This document shows positions 44,954 to 55,486 of a DNA stretch of 64,000 bases, in pieces. Within the stretch, counting starts at the first letter, position 1, and each line of letters opens with the position of its first letter. Made by a program: the position numbers and the translations under genes. The stretch is from Paramyrothecium sp. XJ0827 (Eukaryota > Ascomycota > Sordariomycetes > Hypocreales > Stachybotryaceae): contig JAJFPB010000001.1 in assembly GCA_020881915.1 (NCBI GenBank), positions 1,612,001 through 1,676,000 of the forward strand, in the 5' to 3' direction. The notes below the pieces were generated by a model. That model made no database searches. It was not told the origin of the DNA and saw only the letters and a list, made by a program, of their open reading frames with translations.

Positions 44954-47149
44954 ATGAGTGACGATGATCCTTCCGAGGTCATTGTGGCCGCCTTGGCCCT
45001 GGTTATCTCCGTCGTGGCGCTGACCGCGACCTTTATGCAAGTCATGCAACAGTACTACGCATCGGCACGAGGCTACTCACAATGTAACGAAAAAGTCATG
45101 GGCGCTTGGGCCTACACTAAGACGAGAAGTTTCTCCTGGGAAGAGCTCCGCTTCGAGGTGCAATTCGACGCCCCCGTTATCTTCGTCTGCCCGCCGACGA
45201 ACAAGAACGGGCCCATAGCAGGCCAGGATATCTTCAACCTCGACGGAACTGACGAAAGCCTGAAAAACACCTGGACCATCCGGGACATGGACGCGCGCGA
45301 GGATTACGCGAAGAAATCCCAAAAAGAAAGAATACACACGGCCGACAATGAGCGTGCTTCCTGGTTCGTCCTCCTGTATGCTGTTCAGCGCATGGAGCAC
45401 TTATCTGGCGAGTGGCAACAGAAGCAATACGAGGATGCCGGTCCTCCTGTTACCGCTCATGGTCTACCGGCCGAAGCTCCGTCGCTCATGGGGCACCATA
45501 CCATGACTGTTGCACTTCAGCGAAAGAGAAAGAGTTGGGACACTATGCCTTCCACCATGACGAAACCATATGCAACCACCACCATCTGCCATCTCATCGA
45601 GATGATGGCCGCCCTTGGCGTGTATTGGAAAGAATTCGACCGCAAGCACGACCGCTACAGGGCTGAGGGAAATGGCTTCATGGTCCTGGGCGAAAGACAG
45701 AGCGAGCTTGGCCTCATATTTTCTTTCCAGGTCTACGGCAAATGCCACTTCGGGAGAAACCGTGTCATTCCGGTCGATGAGGTGAAGGAGTTATGTTTTG
45801 GCCACGTACCAACCATATACCGGGAGACCCTTGACCAGAGACGTCTCGAAATCCCAAACGACGAAGCGCAGAACCTGGGGTCCCTTCAGCTAGCCACTCG
45901 TGGAGAGATTGCCGAAACGCTTGTCATGATTGGCTGTAATAACAACACCGTCCGGCACTTTCGCGCTGAGGGGAAGCGAACGTCACACCTATTCCCGAGT
46001 AAGTTCTACACCAAAGCTGGCGAGAGCTGCTTGTGAAATCTCAGCGCTAACCTCTTCGAATTAGTCGCCTTTGAGATTCTCGGCATGCTTGGCCGGACGT
46101 TGCACATAGAGAATAGCTGTTTCACTTACATCCCTAATCCTACTCCGGATCGCTGGGATAAGGGAGCAGTATCTTTGATTATAGTACTGGAATCCTTTCA
46201 GCTTCATTACGGAAGCCCTCTCGTGGGCGATCATCGAAACATTGCCATTGTGAGAGTCATCACGCGAAGTATCAACGACATTATGAGATGTATCGACGCC
46301 AAGGAAGCTCTGCAGAGGCTTCTGCTTTTGAGGGCACTTCATACCGCTCTTGATCGCACCGATGAAGTTCTCACTGCTAAGACTAAGGGCTCACAAACTG
46401 CCAAGACCAATGGTGCTGCTGAACGTCCTGCTCCTAAGCCCCGCGATTCTGAGATGACTATTGAGGGGACCGAGACGCTGCGACAAGGGCGTCGAAGAGA
46501 GGTTGTCCAAGATGTACTCCGCGCCCACATCCAGGAAGTGGTGCGACAACTCGAGCGCGATGATCGGGCTGCCGATAATCAGTCACTGTACGTTCCGGAG
46601 GCTACTGCCCGCCCGCCTTCGCCTGGTACATCTCGTCCTCGTGACGACGGACAGAATAGGGTACCGCGGCCACCAGCACCACGATTTGAAGATATGGATG
46701 AAGCCAGCCCGGACGAGCGACCACTGAAGTTTATGGACGTCTACTTCGAGGTCATTCGACCTCGTGTAGTGCACCAAGCAGTGAACTCCACCGGCAGGAG
46801 GGTAAGCATGGCTGGTGCCCCTCCTGGTTTTGGCTTCAAAAGACAAGGCACCGGCCGCACACAAGCAAGTGCGTCGGTTCGACCGGAGGAGATTTACACA
46901 GCAGCTCCGTCCACACCGAAAAATGGCCCGTTACTAGAGGACAGCGATAACGAAGCTGTATCACCTACTACGCTAGAGGACGAGAAGATCGGTTCACTCG
47001 CAGAGCTGGAGGTTAATCATGACGACATCTGGTGTACGTTGGTGTTTCGCATGATCTGTTGGCTGATGCTGCACGAGATCAACAAGCAAGATGTGCAAGT
47101 CAGCAAGAGCGAGCTCTTAGGCAGTCGTATGCCGGTATATATTGCGTGA
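44954..47149 (+). CDS. Large fungal protein of unknown function with N-terminal membrane anchor (modin-like)
   Basis: Exons 44954-45998 and 46065-47149 (66-base intron, GTAAGT donor, CTAAC branch site, TTAG acceptor) encode 709 residues. One membrane helix lies at about 9-30 (VIVAALALVISVVALTATFM). It is followed by QYYASARGYSQCNEKVMGAW and FSWEELRFEVQFDAPVIF. At about 195-225 there is KSWDTMPSTMTKPYATTTIC, and near the end SRMPVYIA. I know this set of blocks from a widespread fungal family often labelled modin in genome annotations; no activity is established. Residues 440-640 are polar and likely disordered. The first in-frame ATG is 44954, in a good context (AACATGA); a GTG lies 30 codons upstream. 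The splice restores LFPIAFEILGMLGR. It may belong to the same recognition-gene complement as the HET and NACHT genes, which is only a guess. Confidence 0.72.
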
Positions 47150-50100
47150 GCATCAAGGATTATGCTTACATGGCGTTGGGGAGGGGAAGCGGGAGCAATT
47201 GGCAGGCTATGAAAAGGGATTTGAGAAAGGATTGGGACTTGGAAAATTGGATCAAAGCATTGATGGCGCTATCCCCGGGTATTATTGTTTGTCATTGAGG
47301 TACAGGTTGTGCTCGAGCGGAAGTGGTTTCCTTGGTGATTAATGATATGCCAATGACGAGGCATTTTGAGTATTTCAACTTGAATAGACAAATGTCTTTA
47401 CGTGGTGGCATTGTAGTCATTGGATGAGCGATGAAGGATGATGGTATTCGTGAATGCCCAGGCAAGGCAAAAAGATCGAGTGAGTGTAGAGTATGACACT
47501 AAACTGCATGATGTATGCCCGCAGATCATTTTCAGCTAGCTGTTGTGGTCGCAGGTTTAATGTTTATGGAAATGCTTGTGAAGAGCATGCTTCAAGAGGA
47601 GCAGGAATTTATGATGAAGAGGTCTGCAACAATATGGACCATCACATACATACATATCTTGCCAGCGAACACAGCACCTGGTTGTCAATCCCAGTCGCTG
47701 CCCCTAAGGTGGATGAGGAGATGTTTCAAGCCGATGTCTCATACATCGAAAATGAAGGGCCCCTGCTGCGTTGCGCTACTCAATGGCTTAAAACAAGGCG
47801 TCGAAACCGGGAGTTCAGACGGAGTAGAACCCGCCAAAATAAAGGACGGCGCGTTTCTTGAGAAGCTAGGTGTCAACGCTACAACATCTGCTTGAGAGCC
47901 GTGTTGCCTTGTGGGGCCAGTTGACCCATGTTTGGAACCGCCGCTGTCTGTCTTTGTGTCTGTTGCTTGCTCCGTTCTCGATCTCCTTTCTGTGGTGGAT
48001 TCTAAAGCTTGGATGACCTGCCGTGGGAAGACGGCCGTTAAGCATGCAGAATGAAAATGTAGCGATGTCCTTTGTCTTCCAGTAGGAGAGCGTCAAGGGG
48101 CACCTATTCGCGAAATTTAATGACGAGTTTCGTTCCATTTACGGGGATGTGTCTGGGAAGTCGCGCACATGATGGAGCCTGGGCCGACCACACGGTCCGA
48201 CTTCTACTATCACGAAAGTGTGGAATATCTCTGCCTGTTGGCACCACTATAGACGTTGATCGCGACTACATCAGCCTGTCAAACTGATCGACAGGCGCAA
48301 ACCGCGGTCTGTACAAGAGTTCTGCGCCGCATGTCTCAGTCGACATGCACGAGAAAGGCCCGCTGTGGCTTGCCTGGCAGTTGCTCACGCAGGCGACCGG
48401 CGGTACGTCTTCAGCGGCTCCCTCCGTCGACATTTACTCCGGCACCCGGGAGGTCTCCGAAATCTGGTTTGCAGATGGCATCAGGTAAGTTAAGTAGGAG
48501 AAGAGGCAGCACCGGGATTCATGGTTGGGAAGACTTGGCGAAAACGCTGGAGAGCTGCAAGGCCTGTAACACCTTCCGAAGCGGTCGAAGTATGATAGAT
48601 GGGGTGAAGCTTGCGTGGAGCTCGAGGAAATCGATGCCCCGGGCCCGACGGTGGGAAGACTCGGATCAAGATGACGAGACTACGAACCCTCTCAGCTAAA
48701 CACAAGGTCGCGTTCTCTACAGGGCTGCTCACATCGGCGGCAGGAAATTGGCTTTCGGGTGATAGCTGTGATAGCCTCGCATAACGAAGCTACCGGGTGG
48801 TCGCGTGCGCCTAAGCTAACGAGGAGCATGCCAGCGGTGATATGGCGTGAACGTGGCTCGCGTGAGGTTGATGCGTGTTGGTCGAGCTCTGTCCAAACTC
48901 GGCTAAGCTCTAAGCGAATCGGCATGGCTGCAGCGCAAGGCCGGGGCCCGCCCATCACCAACAGTCGGCGCTTGCTGAGAGAAAGGCGATCCAAATGCCG
49001 CAGCCGCAGCTGCACAGAGTAGCTGCAGCTGTAGCCGTGGCCGGGGACGTCGGAATGTGGCCACAATGCTTGCAAATACCACAAGGAATATGCCGGCGCC
49101 AGGTGGAGTTGTGGTCGCGGGAAAACGATGCCTGGCTCGAGACTCTAATAGTCTAATGAGCCAAGAAACCGAGGAGCGGATGTCGCTGCTACCACTTAAC
49201 GCGCGCCGAGGCACTTTACCTTAGTTGACACTCACAGGGCGATTGTTCGAGGCCGAGGTACCTGAGGAGGTGACGTAGGTACCGCAAACATCAGGTCAGT
49301 GGCAGGCTCCTTCTGCGCCCAGACGCCACCATATGTGCGGTTAAGACAGAAATCGAAGCCGGGAATCCATACCAAGCCATGTCTGTCTTTGATCTTTTTG
49401 CTTCTTGGAAGATAGAGTGGAAGAGCTTATGGACGGCGTGAAACTTGCATCGCTCAGCCCGCCCTGACGGGTCGGCGACTCCTGGTCTCTTATCGCTTAT
49501 CGAAAATAGTGCCGGGTTGCGTCTGGCTGGCACGCACGCACGTCAATGGTCCAGAAATGGAATCCGGAATCCGGAGAGGGAGCGCCCCGAATAGTAACCG
49601 AGTTGTATCCATTCGGGGCTACCGCACTGAACGGTGGAGGGCTAAAGGGGGTCATGGTACCCAAGGAAGGGCGAGGGCGGAAGAAAACCCTGCCTTTCAG
49701 CCCCTGAGTCGGTAGTGGGTTCCAGCGCCCTGTTGGACGCTATTGCATAATGTACCTTCATCCTCCTCTGCGGTACTTGCCAGTAAGAATGAAAGGATTG
49801 CCGCCCGCCTTGTGCGCCCAGCCAACATCACGTAGCAGTGCCGTACTCCACCTCTCGACATAGGTACCTTCTGCCAGGTTCCGAAGTATCTTATCACGGA
49901 AAAAGTTCCTTGGCCTTCTGATACCCTTCCATTCTCCTGTCTGTCCGAACTTACCAACCAACCAAGGCTAGCCCGATCAAACTTGCCTGCGCTATGCCTT
50001 GTGTGTTGTGAATGTTTGTATATTCGCGATCGCAAGGTCAAATGATCGTTGGATGGCTTTGTAGGTTCATTGAAGCAAGGGTTCTACGTTGAGATACCTG

Positions 50101-50703
50101 CCTATTGAGCATCTAAAGTAGGTAGATAAGGTACCTTACCTAGGTATTTATTTAAAGAAGGGCGACTGCACCCGCATGTGGCAGTGTCGACTCCTGAAGC
50201 CGAGAATCTGTAACTCATTGCTGCATGATGAAGGGTGAAGGGGAAAGAGGAAGCGCGTGAGTGTGTGAGCGAGCGGGTGCGCGTTAAACCCCCCCAAAAG
50301 CCACCTCCCAAAATTCTTACACGCTAGTGGCTACCTGTACCTCCTCGATAAGGTACTGGGCACGGCGACGCCAGGTACCGTGCCAGGTACCGGTAAAGGC
50401 ACAATGAGGTACCTTCTTGCCCAAAGTCAGATCAGGTAGTCCCACCTGGTCTCTCCGCCCCAGGCGGCCAACACCAATCCATTCCGCCTCCTCCTCGCAA
50501 GTCCACTTCTTCCAACTTTCAGCCTTCCCATCACGACCTCTCCCGTCCTGCTTCGACCCCGGCGCCGTTTTTCGTTTCCCGTCTCTCTTAACTTCCCCAG
50601 AGGCCCCCTCTGCCTGGATTTTGTTTGTTTTTTTTCTGCTCCAAAAAGGATTAGGGAGGGATAGCAGGTCGTTTCAACCACATCTGTGCACCACTCGGAC
50701 GGG
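47150..50703. other. Long intergenic region (3.6 kb) with GGTACC cluster
   Basis: No complete gene is seen. Between 49257 and 50413 there are eight GGTACC palindromes, listed separately. At 48295-48482 a segment bounded by a CAG acceptor and a GTAAGT donor reads like protein (VDMHEKGPLWLAWQLL) but has no partner exons. The last 280 bases are the pyrimidine-rich leader of the next gene. Confidence 0.45.
49257..50413. repeat. Cluster of eight GGTACC palindromes
   Basis: Sites start at 49257, 49278, 49656, 49863, 50130, 50374, 50386 and 50408. Several are in the longer form AGGTACCT or TAGGTACC. By chance about 0.3 would be expected in this length. The cluster ends about 290 bases before the CDC4 ATG. 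It could be a set of binding sites for one factor or a spread repeat. Confidence 0.7.
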
Positions 50704-53700
50704 ATGACACCCTCTCCCCCGAGCCAGGCCCTTGAGCCGCGTCGCCCCAAGAGTGCCCAGACGGTGTCGGTCAACTTCTCGGATCCCGCTTCCAGCAGCC
50801 AGAATGGCTCCCGTCGCTTCCAACTCGAGGTCAGCGAGTGCGTCGAGACCAAGACCGTCACGACCACCACCCGCCTGACCCGAAAGTTCCCTCACGTCTT
50901 TGTTCGCGATCCCACGCCCCTCGAGTATCTCGATACCAAGGAATACCCCCTTGCCATGAAACCCACGCCACCAGAGTTGACCGAGTTCTCCTACAACATG
51001 CCCACTCACGAAGACGAGTACCTTGATTCAGACGATGCGAAACCCGTGAGAATATGACCCCCTCCCCCCTTCTCATCACACCTTCCCTGTCTACGGCCTT
51101 CCTCTCCTCCCTTGCGCAGCTGAATATGGCTAATACTTGGTTATATAGATCTCCAAGAGAAATATGTCTGACAGGCATACGCCAACTGCTTCAAAATCCG
51201 ACCCAGCATCGTCCTCCATGTACGAGACGAATACAACCCCCGTTGCCCCCCGTCATACGCGTCAATCGTCCCGCTCACCTACCGAAACCCTATCTCGGAA
51301 TATTCGACAGTCACGATCCGGCCGCAGTCGCGCTGAATCCCCTAGCTCCGTCATATCGAATTCAAATACCGCTCCTCGCTCCTCGCAGCGTCTTGCCCGG
51401 TCGTCCAATCTCTACGCCGTTTCTGATAAACTCCGCCGCTCCATAGCCCATGGCACCAGGGCTAGCACCAGCGGTGCCGGTTCTAGTCGCCGTGATGCTA
51501 CTGACAGGTCTACTAGACCTGCTGCTGGCTTTTTGGCCACCCCTGATACCTCGGAGCTTCCTCCTGGACCCCCTCCGGAACGAGCCTCCCGACAGCGTTC
51601 CGCCAACCTTGATCAGGCTCAAAATTCTTCAGACTCTGTGCCTACCTCGCAGTCGACATCGGGCACGCTCTATGATGCAGCCAGCCCCGCTGGAAGCGAC
51701 TCCCATACCATTTTCAGCAGCAATGTAGCAACCCCTCCAATCACCGATGCCGACGCGGAACCTTTCCCGGATGCCGACGACTCTTTGCCAAACTCAATCC
51801 GTCCTTTCAATCCTCGACCCACTATCGATGTCGTCGCTGCTCAGGATGCTAGTCTTCCTAGTCCGAGATTATCTCCAGCCCTGGCTGCCGCTCAGCTACA
51901 CACTGCTGACGGTGACGAGGAGGAGGCCCAATCTAGCTTTGATACAGCCCACACTGGCCGCTCCTCCGCCTGGATGGACGATTCTCAAGCTACCGATGAC
52001 AGTGAATCCAGGGAACTCGTGCTTGCCGGCCAAGGCCCGAGCGAATCTCGCACTCTGGTGAAGCGCGAGCACGCATCGGATCAACCAGTCATTGTCGATA
52101 CGCAGACCCTACTCGAGGCCTTCGATTCCATGAAAACCGAAATGAAGACTTTCATGATGTATCAATTTCTCAGGAGGTGTCCACGACCTACACTGCGCGT
52201 GGTTGCCAATGCCGTCAATCCTGCTTTGAAATGCGACTTTCTCCGTCAACTTCCTCTTGAACTTGGCTACCATATTCTCTCTTACCTGGACCACCGAGAT
52301 CTGTGCCGAGCTGCTCAAGTATCAAAGCACTGGCGGAATTTGGTCGACCGAAACGAAACTGGCTGGAAAGAACTTTTCGACAGCGACGGCTATACGCTTT
52401 CGCCTGGTGAATTGAACAAGGCTATTGTTCAAGGTTGGGGCTGGCAAGATCCTGTTGGCGCCATGGGTTTCGAACAGGATCTGAGCATGCAGAATCGCCT
52501 CACGTCATCCGAACACGAACTGACCCGTACTCTTCGCAATGAGCCTGCACCAAAACCAAGAAGCTCGAAGCGCAAGCGGGGACTTAACGCCTATTCGGCC
52601 TCCGAACGAACCAAGCGGCGGGCCAGTGGCCATGAGCTAGTCCTCACTTCCTCCAGCCGTGACGAGAAGAGTTACGCGGAGACGAAGCAGCACAAGTCGG
52701 AAGGCCCGCTGTCGGCGGCCAATGCCGCCGCCGCTGCCGTTCTCGACCCGCATCTGGGTCTGCCGAGCCTTCGCCAATTGCATCTGTTCAAATCTCTCTA
52801 CCGCCGACACCACATGATCCGCCAGAGCTGGACGAGCGGAGAAGTTAAGCCCGGTCACGTTGCATTCGCTGCTCACCCACGCCATGTTATTACTTGTCTT
52901 CAGTTCGACGACGATAAAATTATCACCGGTAGCGACGATACCTTGATCCACGTCTATGACACCAAGACCGGCAAGCTGAGAAAGAAGCTCGAGGGCCACG
53001 AAGGTGGCGTTTGGGCACTTCAGTACGAGGGTAACATGCTGGTTTCCGGATCTACCGATCGGTCGGTGCGAGTGTGGGATATTGAAAGAGGACTCTGCCA
53101 GCAGGTATTCTATGGGCACACCAGTACTGTGCGCTGCCTCCAGATCCTCATGCCCACTGAGACCGGCCGCAGAGATGTGTCCGGCAGGCCCGTCATGCAA
53201 CCGGAGAAGCCGCTCATCATCACAGGCTCCCGCGACAGCCAACTCCGTGTTTGGCGACTACCCGAGGTTGGGTCTCGGCGGTATATCCAGACTGGACCTC
53301 CGGCACAAGAATCTGACTGCCCTTACTTCATCCGTGTCCTCTCTGGTCATACGCATTCTGTTCGGGCCATCTCGGCACATGGCGATACACTTGTAAGCGG
53401 ATCTTATGATAGCACTGTGCGTGTCTGGCGCATCAGTACGGGCGAGTCTCAGCATATTCTGCATGGCCACTCACAGAAAGTTTATTCCGTGGTGCTCGAC
53501 CATCAGCGCAACCGCTGCATTTCAGGATCCATGGACTCACTGGTCAAGATTTGGGACTTGGCTACGGGAGCGTGCTTGCACACTCTTGAGGGGCATAGTT
53601 TGCTTGTCGGGTTACTGGATCTTCGTGACGAGAGGCTTGTTTCGGCCGCAGCTGACTCAACGCTTCGGATTTGGGACCCGGAGAACGGGAAATGCAGGAA

Positions 53701-54090
53701 CACGCTCATGGCACACACAGGAGCCATTACATGTTTCCAGCACGACGGCCGCAAGGTGATCAGCGGCAGCGAAAAAACGGTCAAAATGTGGGATGTGCGA
53801 ACCGGCGAGTGCGTCCAGGACCTTTTGACAGATCTCAGCGGTGTGTGGCAGGTAAAATTTGATGAAAGACGATGCGTCGCGGCGGTGCAGCGAGATCAAC
53901 TTACCTATGTTGAGGTATGTCCTGACCCCCCCTAGGATGATAGGTATCATGTTCCATTCGAGGCTAACTTGTTGATTGACAGATTCTGGATTTTGGCGCC
54001 GTGCGAGATGGTCACGCCCCGGAAGAGTTGGGAAAACGTATTTTACTAAACGAGCCCGAGGTGCTCGCGATGATTGACGAAGGTGTCTGA
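50704..54090 (+). CDS. CDC4: F-box/WD40 protein, SCF ubiquitin ligase subunit Cdc4
   Basis: Exons 50704-51045, 51149-53914 and 53983-54090 (introns 103 and 68 bases) encode 1071 residues. It is the substrate receptor of the SCF ubiquitin ligase and binds phosphodegrons of cell-cycle and regulatory proteins in the nucleus. The conserved N-terminal block is VRDPTPLEYLDTKEYPLA. A long disordered Ser/Pro region follows. The F-box lies at about 482-525 (LPLELGYHILSYLDHRDLCR) and binds Skp1. A basic stretch, SSKRKRG, may direct nuclear import. Eight WD40 repeats fill about 692-1055 (GSDDTLIHVYDTKTGKLRKK, GSTDRSVRVWD, GSYDSTVRVW, AAADSTLRIWDPENGK). The closing GVWQVKFDERRCVAAVQRD is typical of Cdc4/Fbw7 rather than the related sulfur regulator SconB. 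The first in-frame ATG is 50704. Exon 3 adds 35 residues beginning ILDFGAVRDG. Confidence 0.9.
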
Positions 54091-55486
54091 ACCAATTTGC
54101 ACAGAAAAAGGTTCTCGTCAGGGCACGGAACCGAATGAATAATTTCACGATCGGAATAATTACGCAAACAAAACAATGTATACCCTGGCATTGATAGGGG
54201 AAACGGTACTTGCATAGGATGGGGCGACATGAAAGGGCCCCCGGCGTTAATTCTTATCTCTGATCTTCGTGTACGATTGCTCTTGGTGGGCATTTCGACC
54301 GGCTTGAGATGAGATTGATGGTGGGACTGGGCGTTTAATACATTGTAACGGCGCAGGATGCAGGGCGCACTGATATCCCTTCTGCTTTCCTGGCATTTTA
54401 CAGCTGACTGTTACCTTTTTGTGTTCTACCTGCCGATAGGTCTCGGATGAGAGCATGCGATGAATCAGACCAGAGAGGGTAGATAGTGATATCACAAAAG
54501 AATTTGATATGATGATAGCCCAGAAGAGAATCTTGAAGACTGGTGTCGATGGTAGCGTGAGAGTGAGAGTGCGCGCTACCATCTAGCATCGTATTTCTCA
54601 GGCACACATTGCAGTGCCCAGCCCAGTTGCTAGGACATAGGGTTGACGCGGTAATACTTGCCGAGTTGCGGAACGGTTCCGTGTCCCAACCGGGTAGTCA
54701 TGGAATGCTGCAATTCTGCCTAGAATCCAGTGGTGTCCGATGTCAATACTGTTAAAACGCTAGGTGTCAATTACTGGCATATCGAGATGCTCCAAGGCAT
54801 GGATGGTGTTGCTTATGCCCGTACTCATTGGCAGCTTGATCTGTTTCCCGAAGGATCCAAGTGCTAGACTTGTTCCGTTTCACCTCTAGCAAGGACGAGC
54901 GACTGCTGCCGTAACATGCGACTGCACTCATTTAGTCCCACTTGGGCTGACCTCGAGCCCAACGTCAAGCCCGCCGCCGTTCCATGCGACTCCTACGCTA
55001 CGGCGAGGGGCGGCTGACGGCTATCATCCGAAGAGGTTCGAAGAGGGATTGTTTGCGTCGATCAATCAATACAAGCAAGAAATGCCGTCCCGTGGGAATG
55101 AAAGGAGTGGAGACGTTTTGCTTTGAGCCAAGAGTTGCGGCTGAGGGCGGATCATCAGAGAGAGGGGGACGGTTGCCTCGGCCGACCCTGAGAGCGCGAA
55201 ATGGTCTTTCTCGTAGAGTTGTCGTGACATGATGCCCTGATCTTCTCTGATCTGATGGTGTGGTATCCAGCACCTACATTTGAGCTCCCACGTACGTTGC
55301 AGCTTGTATCCTGAGGTCTAGACGTGCAGATTGGCCTTGATCTTGTTCATGAAGCATCCCGACGGCTCTGCCTTCTGAGTTGGTCTAAAGCGTAGGAGAC
55401 GCTCTGTCTCTAAAGCGGAGCTTTACGGAATTGTAACTTGTGAGCCCGCTGTGATAGCTTGTCTTGCCTCGTCTGCTCTTGCCGCC
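54091..55486. other. Intergenic region
   Basis: These 1.4 kb hold the 3' side of CDC4 and the upstream region of the next gene. Short frames on both strands lack motifs. Nothing is recognised. Confidence 0.5.

Noticed and set aside
48256..48699. A 147-codon plus-strand frame
   Set aside because: Basic, Ser/Arg-rich composition without motifs. A different frame of the same DNA looks more coding, but neither can be completed.
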